Shown piece after piece: positions 7,353 to 7,453 of a DNA stretch of 7,453 nucleotides. Origin of the DNA: DASQUP01 sp035641235 (lineage in GTDB: Bacteria; Actinomycetota; CADDZG01; WHSQ01). The translations under genes were made by a program, and so were the position numbers. Location of the stretch: contig DASQUP010000240.1 in the NCBI GenBank assembly GCA_035641235.1, positions 1-7,453 of the forward strand, written 5' to 3'. Each line of letters starts with the position of its first letter. Position 1 is the stretch's first letter. The notes below the pieces were generated by a model. That model saw nothing but the letters and a program-made list of their open reading frames with translations. It did no database searches and was not told the origin of the DNA.

Positions 7353-7453
7353 ATGCAGTTCGCACACGCACCACGATTGATGGCGCGAGTGGTGTGGCTC
7401 GCGGTCGCATTGGTGCTCGCCGTCGCGGTACTCACCGTGCCGGCGCAAGGTAC
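7353..7453 (+). CDS. Secreted or membrane protein, N-terminus only (partial)
   Basis: The frame is open to the window edge with 33 complete codons. ATG 7353 is chosen because GGGAGG (7343-7348) lies four bases upstream; an in-frame ATG at 7338 would add five residues and overlap the preceding short ORF. The N-terminus looks like a signal peptide: arginines at residues 8 and 12, a hydrophobic core (VVWLAVALVLAVAVLTV) and a possible VPA cleavage site before QG. It could instead be a membrane anchor. The mature part is not visible, so no family can be given. Same-strand position close behind the membrane-protein gene suggests co-transcription. Confidence 0.65.
   Translation, partial: MQFAHAPRLMARVVWLAVALVLAVAVLTVPAQG

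Overview
The window is G+C-rich (by eye about two thirds). The WD40 fusion gene has a domain set (SARP-type winged helix plus BTAD, Hanks-type Ser/Thr kinase, nSTAND NTPase, membrane segment, WD40 propellers) typical of Actinomycetota and some Chloroflexota. An uncultured soil or sediment member of one of these groups is my best guess; nothing here fixes the taxon.

Layout. (1) Positions 1-150: an attC-like integron recombination site (58-150) read on the minus strand, with a possible new reading frame starting directly beyond its R' box and running off the left edge. (2) Positions 104-799, minus: a RibD-C/dihydrofolate-reductase-family gene whose reading frame ends inside the attC-like site, so the two look like one integron gene cassette. 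(3) Positions 800-1115: no gene; a 12-bp tandem repeat and a perfect 8-bp hairpin. (4) Positions 1116-6311, minus: one giant gene of about 1731 codons combining DNA binding, kinase, NTPase, a transmembrane helix and 14 WD40 repeats. (5) Positions 6312-6461: a short divergent promoter region with three exact TCCAACG heptamers at 11-bp and 22-bp spacing, the geometry of SARP-family operators. (6) Positions 6462-7265, plus: a membrane-anchored extracytoplasmic protein with an excellent ribosome binding site. (7) Positions 7266-7453: a tiny Arg-rich ORF that overlaps an upstream in-frame ATG of a gene for a secreted protein, which leaves the window.

How it may work together (inference): the large protein looks like a membrane-tethered one-component regulator. 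Its cytoplasmic winged helix could bind the phased heptamers in the intergenic region, controlling its own gene and the divergent cell-envelope operon. The WD40 propellers, probably outside the membrane, could sense a ligand or the divergently encoded envelope proteins. The cassette at the left end appears unrelated to this system. No integron integrase is seen in the window, so it would be an isolated cassette or the edge of a cassette cluster.
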